Positions 1 to 6,518 of a stretch of DNA of 9,304 nt are shown here, piece by piece (positions within the stretch are counted from its first letter, which is position 1; every line of letters starts with the position of its first letter). Location of the stretch: contig CAVIGM010000043.1 in NCBI GenBank assembly GCA_963642455.1, positions 1 to 9,304 of the forward strand, given 5' to 3'. The translations under genes were made by a program, and so were the position numbers. The stretch comes from Crickella sp963642455. GTDB lineage: Bacteria > Bacillota > Clostridia > Peptostreptococcales > Anaerovoracaceae. The notes below the pieces were generated by a model. It was given only the letters and a program-made list of their open reading frames with translations, made no database searches and was not told where the DNA came from.

Positions 1-160
1 ATTGTGTAGGCATATTATATCATCGTATGTCTATGTATGTAAAAGCGGAATTAGGGGTGAATACGAAAACACCCCAGAGCTTTGACGCATCTGGGGGTGT
101 TTTCGATTATGAAGGTATATATAAATGTAATGTAATGTAATAAAGCGATTTTCTTTGACC
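1..160. other. Left-flank intergenic region with the operon terminator
   Basis: No gene is supported here. The stretch downstream of the last minus-strand gene contains the hairpin at 64-105, three tandem ATGTA units at 125-139 and AT-rich sequence. Short plus-strand open frames enter from the left edge but run into or through the hairpin and have no coding signature. A convergent neighbour may end just outside the window, which would fit the two-way design of the terminator. Confidence 0.6.
64..105. terminator. Bidirectional intrinsic terminator closing the minus-strand operon
   Basis: The arm CGAAAACACCCCAGA (64-78) pairs with TCTGGGGGTGTTTTCG (90-105), with one extra G bulged and an 11-nt loop. 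The A4/T4 blocks at the base of the stem give a short U-run at the 3' side whichever strand is read, which is typical of a two-way terminator. It begins 56 bp beyond the stop codon of the last minus-strand gene, so it probably ends that transcript. It may also stop a convergent transcript entering from the left. Confidence 0.85.
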
Positions 161-1519
161 TTAATTACTCTCAACTGTACTTAGGTTCTCACAAATAGAT
201 TCAGCTTCCTTGATTTCATTCATTTTATTTGTTACTGGATCTATGCATCTGTCATCAACCCTGATTGTTATAAGCATAGCTATTACACCAAGTGCAGCTG
301 CTATCATATAGGCAATCATATTTGATCCTGTTGCTGTATTGATTACTCCTATAAGTGAATAACCCAGTGACCTTAGACCTGTAACAATCATGATAACCAG
401 AGAGAATGCACTTGCATATCCGTATCTGCCGAAAACATGTGCCGTAAATGAGCCAACATAGTTGGACGAAACTCCAAGTATTGTTCCGACAATGAAAGCC
501 GATACAGTAGCCATAACCTTTCCGCCGATTTGCATAGATGCAAGTCCGAATGTTAGTCCAGCAGCGGTATGTGCAATACACATCCACATAGTTGCCTTCT
601 TGATACCGATTTTCTGATCTAATACTCCCCAGAGATAGCTTCCTACTCCACCTACAATTGATGCAAGTGAATACAGGAAAGTCGCTCTTGTTTCAGTGAA
701 GCCACAAATCATCAGATTAGGTATGAACTGCACTATCAATATAGTAATTGCCAATTGTACAAGTCCGTTGATTATTCCTATCTGCCATATTTGCTTGGTC
801 TTGAGGAGCTGGCTATTAGTGAAATAGTGTTCCTTTCCTATCTCCTTAGCCCTTTCGTGCATTTCCTTGTAAGTTTCTACTGAATATTCATGCTCATTAT
901 CAGGTGTGCAGCCTCTATCTTCTGGGTTGTTCTTAACAAAGAGAATGCATATTACAAGAAGTGCAACTAAGCAAGCTCCAATTACTTTATATGCTACTAC
1001 AAGATTATATCTATTCAGTATGTATACATATAATGGAAGGAGGACAATTGCCGACGCTTGGAAGCCTATAGTAGCCCAACCCATTGCAAGGCCTTTCTTC
1101 TTAGGAAACCAATTTGCAAGGATTGCTGTTCCACCGACGAAGCCGAAGCCTTCTCCGAATACATTTACCAAAATAATTATGATTGCATATTCGGTAGTTG
1201 TAGTAATCGATCCCCATACCATACAGCATGCTGCTACAACAGCCAATGAAACTATGTATATTTTCTTAACACCGAACCTTTGAACACATTTACTCAGGAC
1301 ACCGGCGCCTACAATCGCAATCAGTCCTGCCACCGTTGAATACGATAACAATGTACCGACCTGCCAACCGTGAAGATTCGCAAAGGCACTTACTGTAATA
1401 TTTAAGCTATCTACTATAAGGTTCCCTGCGAACATGAAGGATAGAAAAGCGAAAACTATTATAAACCATCCCCATGCTCCGAAATTGCTGCGCAAAGACG
1501 TATCCTTCTTTTTTTCCAT
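161..1519 (-). CDS. MFS transporter, OFA (oxalate/formate antiporter)-like
   Basis: A 452-residue polytopic membrane protein with about twelve hydrophobic segments, predicted to move a small solute, probably a carboxylate or other anion, across the cytoplasmic membrane. The loop between segments 2 and 3 carries a motif-A-like GVLSKCVQRFGVKK (about 73-86). The stretch ANWFPKKKGLAMGWATIGF (135-153) is typical of the OFA-type branch of the major facilitator superfamily. A charged central loop (about 196-240) separates the two halves, and the C-terminal tail is hydrophilic. I start at the ATG at 1519, which has GGGGTG just upstream. The TTG at 1531 in the same frame would add four residues but would overlap that ribosome site. 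This is the last gene of the operon, 88 bp after the other transporter. Substrate and direction cannot be read from sequence. Confidence 0.9.
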   Translation of the reverse strand: MEKKKDTSLRSNFGAWGWFIIVFAFLSFMFAGNLIVDSLNITVSAFANLHGWQVGTLLSYSTVAGLIAIVGAGVLSKCVQRFGVKKIYIVSLAVVAACCMVWGSITTTTEYAIIIILVNVFGEGFGFVGGTAILANWFPKKKGLAMGWATIGFQASAIVLLPLYVYILNRYNLVVAYKVIGACLVALLVICILFVKNNPEDRGCTPDNEHEYSVETYKEMHERAKEIGKEHYFTNSQLLKTKQIWQIGIINGLVQLAITILIVQFIPNLMICGFTETRATFLYSLASIVGGVGSYLWGVLDQKIGIKKATMWMCIAHTAAGLTFGLASMQIGGKVMATVSAFIVGTILGVSSNYVGSFTAHVFGRYGYASAFSLVIMIVTGLRSLGYSLIGVINTATGSNMIAYMIAAALGVIAMLITIRVDDRCIDPVTNKMNEIKEAESICENLSTVESN

Positions 1520-1542
1520 AATACACCCCAACTTTTCTTATA

Positions 1543-1576
1543 CATATGGTGCATATTCACCGATACGCACCATATG
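1543..1576. repeat. Perfect 10-bp inverted repeat between the two transporter genes
   Basis: CATATGGTGC (1543-1552) is exactly inverted as GCACCATATG (1567-1576) around a 14-nt loop. In the minus-strand RNA it forms a stem about 23 nt before the ATG of the last transporter and about 31 nt after the stop of the preceding one. No U-run follows, so it is not a standard terminator. It could be an mRNA stability or processing stem, or an operator; sequence alone does not decide. Confidence 0.65.
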
Positions 1577-1607
1577 CTTAAAATATCGGATTAATTAACA
1601 GATTGGG

Positions 1608-2834
1608 TTAAAGTCCCTTCTCCTTAATTCTCTTGTCTGCCTTCTTGCAAAGGATAAAGTAGATAACTGTACATACTGCAAGTCCTACAAGTGCTACATT
1701 CCAGTCTGCCTTGAGCTGTCCTGGGAACAGTATCTTGGAGATTGTTGGTGTAACAAGTGTTGCCAAGAATGATCCAAGATTCTGGAATGCGAAGAATACA
1801 GCGATAATTGTTGTTGCTGCTTCAGGACGAGAAGTCATTGGCAGCAACAGACAAATTGCTCCGTTGTAAACCTGGAACCCGAATCCGAATATAACAGCTC
1901 CTACAATCATTACACCCAGTGTGGATGCAATATAACAAATACCGAGTCCTACGAAACAAAGTGTAATACCCAATGCTGTCGTATAATTCTTGAAGAAGCG
2001 AACCCATACCGGTCCGAAAATAAACCCAGATACCGCCATTGCGCCTGAGAAGAACGACATTACAGTTGCGGCAACAGCAGCCGAAAGTCCAAGTCCACCA
2101 ACTTCGACAGGTGAGCATACAACTATTGCGGCGTTAGACATAAATGTGTATGCAAACAGAATATTTACTACTGTCATAACGATGAACGCCCATGTTAAGC
2201 TTGTGAAATTCTTCTCTTTAGGTGCATCTGTCTTAGGCGATTTAGCCGCAGCTCTGTTTGCTTCCTCTACAGGGTTAGTCTTAGGCATCCAAATCAACAC
2301 AATAAGGAATAGTGGAATCAGAACGAGGGCTACCATGAATGACTGCTGATAGCTTCCTGTCTTTGTAGCAAAGATTCCAGAAATCTGCATAAATACTATA
2401 CCTGCAATAGCTCCGATAGCGCTTCTGAGTCCCATCATCATGCTCTGTTCTTTTCCATCAAACATATCTACTATGAACGATGCTGCAAATGAATACATGA
2501 ATCCAAGTCCAAGGCCTGCTACGAAGCGGCTGATGTATAGAGGCCAGAAGCCTGGCACAACCGCAGGAATAAACTGTGCAAAAGCCAATACAATTCCTGC
2601 AAGCAGCATGTTTTTCTTGGTAAAATATTTATTAAGAGGTCCAATCAGCAGCGACGGAATAATAGCTGCCAAAGTTGGAATTGTCTCTATCTGCTTAACC
2701 AGAGTTGGATACTGCGGATACATTTGTGAGATTACTCCAAGCAGTGGAGATGAAATAGTTACTGTATACTGAACTGTTATAATGCACAATACAGCTACCT
2801 TAACCATCAATCCGTATTTAGGTTTTTCTATCAT
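1608..2834 (-). CDS. MFS transporter of unknown substrate
   Basis: A 408-residue major facilitator protein with about twelve membrane segments. It is clearly different in sequence from the other transporter of this operon. The loop between segments 2 and 3 has a degenerate motif A (GPLNKYFTKKNML, about 65-77). Segment 4 carries RFVAGLGLG (103-111), the motif-B-like arginine region of the superfamily. A polar central loop with many Lys and Ala residues lies at about 184-212. The start at 2834 is supported by AAGGAGG at 2841-2847, six bases upstream; a second ATG at 2839 is out of frame and soon closed. It follows the acyl kinase gene by 93 bp, and that gap holds an unusual repeat array. Its place in the operon suggests import of the substrate or export of the acid product, but the cargo is not known. 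Confidence 0.9.
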   Translation of the reverse strand: MIEKPKYGLMVKVAVLCIITVQYTVTISSPLLGVISQMYPQYPTLVKQIETIPTLAAIIPSLLIGPLNKYFTKKNMLLAGIVLAFAQFIPAVVPGFWPLYISRFVAGLGLGFMYSFAASFIVDMFDGKEQSMMMGLRSAIGAIAGIVFMQISGIFATKTGSYQQSFMVALVLIPLFLIVLIWMPKTNPVEEANRAAAKSPKTDAPKEKNFTSLTWAFIVMTVVNILFAYTFMSNAAIVVCSPVEVGGLGLSAAVAATVMSFFSGAMAVSGFIFGPVWVRFFKNYTTALGITLCFVGLGICYIASTLGVMIVGAVIFGFGFQVYNGAICLLLPMTSRPEAATTIIAVFFAFQNLGSFLATLVTPTISKILFPGQLKADWNVALVGLAVCTVIYFILCKKADKRIKEKGL

Positions 2835-2853
2835 TTCATTCCTCCTTCATTCA

Positions 2854-2901
2854 TTTCGCAAATCTTTTCGCAGAATGTTTTGCAAAATGTTTCGTAAAAC
2901 A
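2854..2901. repeat. Four degenerate ~12-bp tandem repeats before the transporter gene
   Basis: Read on the plus strand, four consecutive units resemble TTTTCGCAAAATG: TTTCGCAAATC (2854-2864), TTTTCGCAGAATG (2865-2877), TTTTGCAAAATG (2878-2889) and TTTCGTAAAACA (2890-2901). Each unit is a near-palindrome centred on CG or GC, and the spacing is close to one helical turn. The array sits in the 93-bp gap between the kinase stop and the ribosome site of the next gene. It could be a cooperative operator or a repetitive leader RNA; I know of no matching described element. Confidence 0.7.
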
Positions 2902-2927
2902 GATCTTCTTATTACTTAATTCGCTTG

Positions 2928-4061
2928 TTATTTAACGTGCTTCTCATATCCCTTGAGATAACTAAATCCGTTCCATACATCCTTGCCTGTATATTCCTTA
3001 GCTGTTTCCTCTCCGTTAACTACTCTGAGGCAACCAGCTGCAAGGGCTTCCATTTCGAATTCGCCTGGAATCTTAGTTGATGGAGCAATCCATCCGAGAT
3101 ATTCATCAAGTCCGTCTGTAACATAGCTTCCCTTAGCAATTCCGCCGGTATAGATAATTTGATCCACCTTACCCTGAAGAGCAACAGCCATCTCGCCTGC
3201 AGTCTTAGCTATCTGATATACCATAGTGTCCAGAACAAGCTTAGCGTATTCGTCGCCTTCAGCGATCATCTTCTCAACCTCTCTTACATCATCTGTACCG
3301 AGGTGAGCCATAAGTCCGCCCTTCTTGATGAGCTTGAGCATGAACTTAGGGAATTCATCATATTCGCCGCTGTATGCCATTCTGAGAAGTGGTAATGTAG
3401 GCAGAGTACCTGCTCTCATAGGAGTCATTGGGCCCTCTCCTTCGATAATATCGTTGGAATCAATCATCTTGCCTTTTCTATGAGCCGTTACTGAAATTCC
3501 ACCGCCTAAATGAAGCACGAGCAGATTAAGATCTTGGTACTTAACGCCTTTCTGTGCTGCATATCTGTAGCACACTTCTTTCTGATTAAGTGCGTGAATA
3601 CGGCTCTGACGATAAATCTCAGGAAGTCCTGTCATTCTTGCTACATCTTGATATTCATCGACGCTTGGTCCGTTAATCATATATGCAGGCTTATCGTAGT
3701 CTCTTCCGTATTCGAAACAAATTCTTGTTGCCAGCTTGCCAGGATGTGAATCTCCGCCGAACTTATCTGTGTCATCGAACATCTGCTGATTAATCGCATA
3801 TGCTCCTGATTCTATGAATACCTGAGCTCCTCCTCTTGCGGCAAATATATCGACGTCCTCAAGCTTAAGTCCAATCTTAGAAAGTTCCTGTGGAATCAGC
3901 TCTTTGGCAAAAGCCTGATGCTCCTTAATGGTCTTGAATTTAGGATATTCCTCTGTTCCTGGTGTAAAATTCTTAACCCAGATTTGATCGTTATTCTTGA
4001 AAACTGCCATCTTGGTAGATGTTGAACCAAAGTTAAGGCACAAAATTGTATATTCTTTCAT
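2928..4061 (-). CDS. buk: Butyrate kinase-like acyl kinase (divergent)
   Basis: Member of the acetate/butyrate kinase (ASKHA) family, cytosolic. It converts acyl phosphate plus ADP to carboxylate plus ATP, or the reverse. Family landmarks in order are LNFGSTSTK (9-17, phosphate loop with Asn10), ARGG (75-78), VDEYQDVAR (134-142), GLPEIYRQSRIHALNQK (145-161), HLGGGIS (184-190), EGEGPMTP (207-214) with MRAG (215-218), YTGGIA (304-309) and EMEALAAG (336-343). At 377 residues it is about 20 longer than the usual ~355, through a C-terminal tail. Several conserved butyrate-kinase positions differ: HASN appears as HPGK (106-109), the VDP triplet as ING (129-131), and SGG-PIGD as AGT-PTLP (217-224). 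The start ATG at 4061 has GGAGG nine bases upstream. It follows the phosphotransacylase by 24 bp. The kinase assignment is firm; butyrate as substrate is doubtful. Confidence 0.9.
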   Translation of the reverse strand: MKEYTILCLNFGSTSTKMAVFKNNDQIWVKNFTPGTEEYPKFKTIKEHQAFAKELIPQELSKIGLKLEDVDIFAARGGAQVFIESGAYAINQQMFDDTDKFGGDSHPGKLATRICFEYGRDYDKPAYMINGPSVDEYQDVARMTGLPEIYRQSRIHALNQKEVCYRYAAQKGVKYQDLNLLVLHLGGGISVTAHRKGKMIDSNDIIEGEGPMTPMRAGTLPTLPLLRMAYSGEYDEFPKFMLKLIKKGGLMAHLGTDDVREVEKMIAEGDEYAKLVLDTMVYQIAKTAGEMAVALQGKVDQIIYTGGIAKGSYVTDGLDEYLGWIAPSTKIPGEFEMEALAAGCLRVVNGEETAKEYTGKDVWNGFSYLKGYEKHVK

Positions 4062-4085
4062 TTTCTATTTCCTCCGAGTATTTAT

Positions 4086-4982
4086 TTAGACCAGTCTTGC
4101 GGCAAGACACATTGAATTATACTTGCCCTTAGCTGGACCTCCTCTTGAGCCGAATACAACAGGCACCTCAAGTCCGAGAATTACATCCATGCTCTGTGCG
4201 TCTCCAAACAGTCCCATTCCCTTTCCTGCAATATTTCCTACAACGATGTCTGGGAATATGAGAACATCCGCATCTCCTGCAACAGGGCTCTCGTATCCCT
4301 TAATCTTTGCCGACTCTTCCTGAAGTGCAAGGTCGAGGGAGATTGGGCCTTCAACGATACAATTTGCAATTTCGCCCTTCTGGTTCATTTCCTTAAGAGC
4401 TGCTGCATCTACTGTATCAGGCTGCTTAGGATTAACCTTCTCTACCGAGGATAGAACCGCAACCTTAGGATTCTCGATTCCGATTTTGTTCAGCAAACCA
4501 ACAGCGTTCTCAATGATCTTTGCCTTCTGTTCAACATCTGGAAACATGTTAATTCCCATGTCTGTCAGTCCAAGCAACTTGTGATACTTAGGGAATTCAA
4601 ATACTCCGCACACGGAGACAAGTCCTTTGCGAATGCCAGTCTCGCTCTTAACCATCTGGCGCATCAATGTTGCTGTATCTATAAGACCTTTAACAAGAAC
4701 ATCTAACTCTCCAGCCTTAACCATTTCTATTGCCTTGGCAACAGCTGCCTCATTATCTGCAACATCTACAATGGTGTAATCTGATGCGGGCTCGTTGAAG
4801 CTTGCTATTACTTCCTTAATCTTTGCCTCATCACCGAGAAGTACAGGCTTGATTATTCCATCGTTCTTTGCTGCAACTACTGCTTCCATAATATGAGAAT
4901 CTGCAGCAGCAACGACACCAGCTCTTACGCCTAATTTCATTCCAACTGTTTCATTTACAAATTCTTCAATATTTCTATACAT
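4086..4982 (-). CDS. ptb: Phosphate butyryltransferase-like phosphotransacylase
   Basis: A 298-residue cytosolic enzyme of the phosphate acetyl/butyryltransferase family. It exchanges CoA for phosphate on an acyl group (acyl-CoA + Pi <-> acyl phosphate + CoA). Recognisable blocks are VKGLIDTATLMRQMV (97-111), ETGIRKG (114-120), GLTDMGINMFPD (138-149), IGIENPKVAVLSSVEKVNPK (167-186), EGPISLDLAL (211-220) and AGDADVLIFPDIVVGN (235-250). The length is normal for Ptb. Compared with classical Ptb, the block after VGN reads AGKGM instead of MYK-T/S-L, and the C-terminal SRADS block reads SRGGP (279-283). The start at 4982 has GAGG about eight bases upstream. It is paired with the kinase 24 bp downstream, as in clostridial ptb-buk operons. 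A U-tailed hairpin stands directly before it. The exact acyl substrate is unknown. Confidence 0.9.
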   Translation of the reverse strand: MYRNIEEFVNETVGMKLGVRAGVVAAADSHIMEAVVAAKNDGIIKPVLLGDEAKIKEVIASFNEPASDYTIVDVADNEAAVAKAIEMVKAGELDVLVKGLIDTATLMRQMVKSETGIRKGLVSVCGVFEFPKYHKLLGLTDMGINMFPDVEQKAKIIENAVGLLNKIGIENPKVAVLSSVEKVNPKQPDTVDAAALKEMNQKGEIANCIVEGPISLDLALQEESAKIKGYESPVAGDADVLIFPDIVVGNIAGKGMGLFGDAQSMDVILGLEVPVVFGSRGGPAKGKYNSMCLAARLV

Positions 4983-5005
4983 AGTAATTCCTCTTTCGTC
5001 TTTTC

Positions 5006-5043
5006 AAAAAAATGCCGGGGCAGATAATGGCAAAACCCCGGCA
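5006..5043 (-). terminator. Internal intrinsic terminator between aldehyde dehydrogenase and phosphotransacylase
   Basis: In the minus-strand RNA, UGCCGGGG pairs perfectly with CCCCGGCA across a 15-nt loop (DNA arms 5036-5043 and 5013-5020), followed at once by seven U residues (5012-5006). The stem is eight pairs, six of them G-C. It lies 15 bp after the aldehyde dehydrogenase stop and its U-run ends only 23 nt before the ptb start codon, too close for a full promoter in between. It therefore likely acts as a leaky terminator or attenuator inside the operon, or a promoter for ptb lies within the upstream gene. Confidence 0.85.
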
Positions 5044-5058
5044 AAGGAGATATTGCTC

Positions 5059-6399
5059 TTATCCTATGTATCCGTCGCCACCGCACATTGCGAATCTGCG
5101 AACACGTGTGAATGTATTAGGTGTTGTGAAGCCCTCACCTGTTGTTGTTGCGATTGTTGATGAGCCGTATCCTGTTCCACCTACTCCTGTAGCGCCTACT
5201 GTAGGTCCGTTCATTGCAAGACAAGTAACTCCGATTCTTCTTCCGAACTTAGTTGCTCTGCTGAGATCCTTAGTCCAAATAGCTGCTGAGTGGTGATATC
5301 CGTGCTCTGCCTCGATAGCCCAATTCATTGCCTCTTCGAAATCCTTGCACTTAACTACAGGGAATACAGGCATAAGCTGCTCGCACATTACATATGGATC
5401 TCCCATTTTGCACTCTATAATTGCAAGCTTCAAATCAACGCTTTCGTCAACTTCAATTCCGGCTTCCTTAAGTACAACATTTGCATCCCTACCTACGAAC
5501 TTCTTGTCAGGATCAAATCCGCCATGGCCATTGGAAGAAATCATTCTTGCGGTAACTTTCTCGCCCTCTTCCTTAGTAAGAAGACGTGCTCCGCACTCCT
5601 GCATTGTCTTAATGAATGCGTCATACTGAGATTCAACAACGAATGCTACCTTCTCTGTAATGCAGAGCATATTGTTCTCGAATGGTACGAAGCCTGCAAG
5701 TGTCTGCGCTGCCTGAACTACGTCAGCAGTCTCATCAACTACAACAGGAACATTTCCAGGGCCTGCTGCAACGACCTTCTTGTTTCCTGCCATCAGTGTA
5801 GCAACCATTCCAGGTCCGCCTGTTCCGATCATCAAGGAAACCTTAGGTGAATCCATGATAATTCCAAGAGAATCCTTAGTAGGCTCTGCTATGCAGGTGC
5901 ATATGTTTGCAGGGCCGCCCTTAGCTGTTACTGCTCTATTAATAAGATCAACTGTCTTAGCAGCAGCATGCTTTCCTGCTGGATGTGGATTGAATACGAT
6001 AGTATTTCCTGCTGCGAGCATTGACATAGTGTTGCATGCTACAGTAACAAGTCCGTTAGTTACAGGAGTAAGAGCTCCTACAAGTCCTACAGGTGCAGCG
6101 AACTCTACGGTAACACCCTTGCCGCTTGCCATAACCTTATGATGCAGACTCTCAGTTCCTGGATTCTCAGCGATAGATCCGTAGTTCTTCACCAACTTCT
6201 CTTCGAGTCTTCCGTAACCCGTCTCTTCAAATTCAGCCTTAGTCTCTTCGTTTACAACCTTAAGCGCCTCTTCCTTGATAGCATCTATGAAACCCTGTCT
6301 CTCTTCGGTGCTGAAGTTAGCACTCAACTCAAGGTATGCCTGATATGCTGCCTCAACGGCATCTTCCATTTTTTCAAAAACTCCCATTAACTGGCTCAT
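5059..6399 (-). CDS. CoA-acylating aldehyde dehydrogenase, EutE/PduP type
   Basis: A 446-residue cytosolic enzyme expected to oxidise an aldehyde to acyl-CoA with NAD+ and CoA, or to run in reverse. Supporting motifs are EETGYGRLEEKLVKN (58-72), PGTESL (80-85), APVGLVGALTPVTN (102-115), NPHPAGK (137-143), GGPGMV (194-199), GPGNVPVVVDETADV (213-227) and the catalytic cysteine C246 in FENNMLCITEK. The C-terminal GEGFTTPNTFTRVRRFAM (421-438) matches the GEG-T..FTR-RR ending of EutE/PduP rather than SucD. It lacks the ~20-residue N-terminal helix that sends EutE/PduP into microcompartments, and no shell gene is visible. The start at 6399 has AGGAGG seven bases upstream. It lies 119 bp after the alcohol dehydrogenase, whose product aldehyde it would use. 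Aldehyde specificity is not determined. Confidence 0.9.
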   Translation of the reverse strand: MSQLMGVFEKMEDAVEAAYQAYLELSANFSTEERQGFIDAIKEEALKVVNEETKAEFEETGYGRLEEKLVKNYGSIAENPGTESLHHKVMASGKGVTVEFAAPVGLVGALTPVTNGLVTVACNTMSMLAAGNTIVFNPHPAGKHAAAKTVDLINRAVTAKGGPANICTCIAEPTKDSLGIIMDSPKVSLMIGTGGPGMVATLMAGNKKVVAAGPGNVPVVVDETADVVQAAQTLAGFVPFENNMLCITEKVAFVVESQYDAFIKTMQECGARLLTKEEGEKVTARMISSNGHGGFDPDKKFVGRDANVVLKEAGIEVDESVDLKLAIIECKMGDPYVMCEQLMPVFPVVKCKDFEEAMNWAIEAEHGYHHSAAIWTKDLSRATKFGRRIGVTCLAMNGPTVGATGVGGTGYGSSTIATTTGEGFTTPNTFTRVRRFAMCGGDGYIG

Positions 6400-6518
6400 T
6401 TTTTTTCCTCCTAATTTCTATAATTATTTAATATGCGATTAGTTGATATGTTTAATTTGATTGAATTTGCGTAGTATGAAATTCTTTTGTCTTGTATGTG
6501 TATGGATTTGGAGATTAA

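Noticed and set aside
906..1283. Plus-strand open frame opposite the OFA-like transporter
   Set aside because: It is a shadow of a strongly supported membrane protein gene and contains no family motif.
2928..4061. Assignment of the kinase as acetate kinase
   Set aside because: Length, the HALNQK block and the EGEGP/HLGGGIS motifs are of the butyrate kinase branch, and the gene is paired with a Ptb-type enzyme rather than Pta.
5290..5850. 186-codon plus-strand open frame opposite the aldehyde dehydrogenase gene
   Set aside because: It lies wholly antisense to a well-conserved gene, is rich in Cys, Leu and Asn as expected of a shadow frame, and has no recognisable domain or convincing ribosome site.
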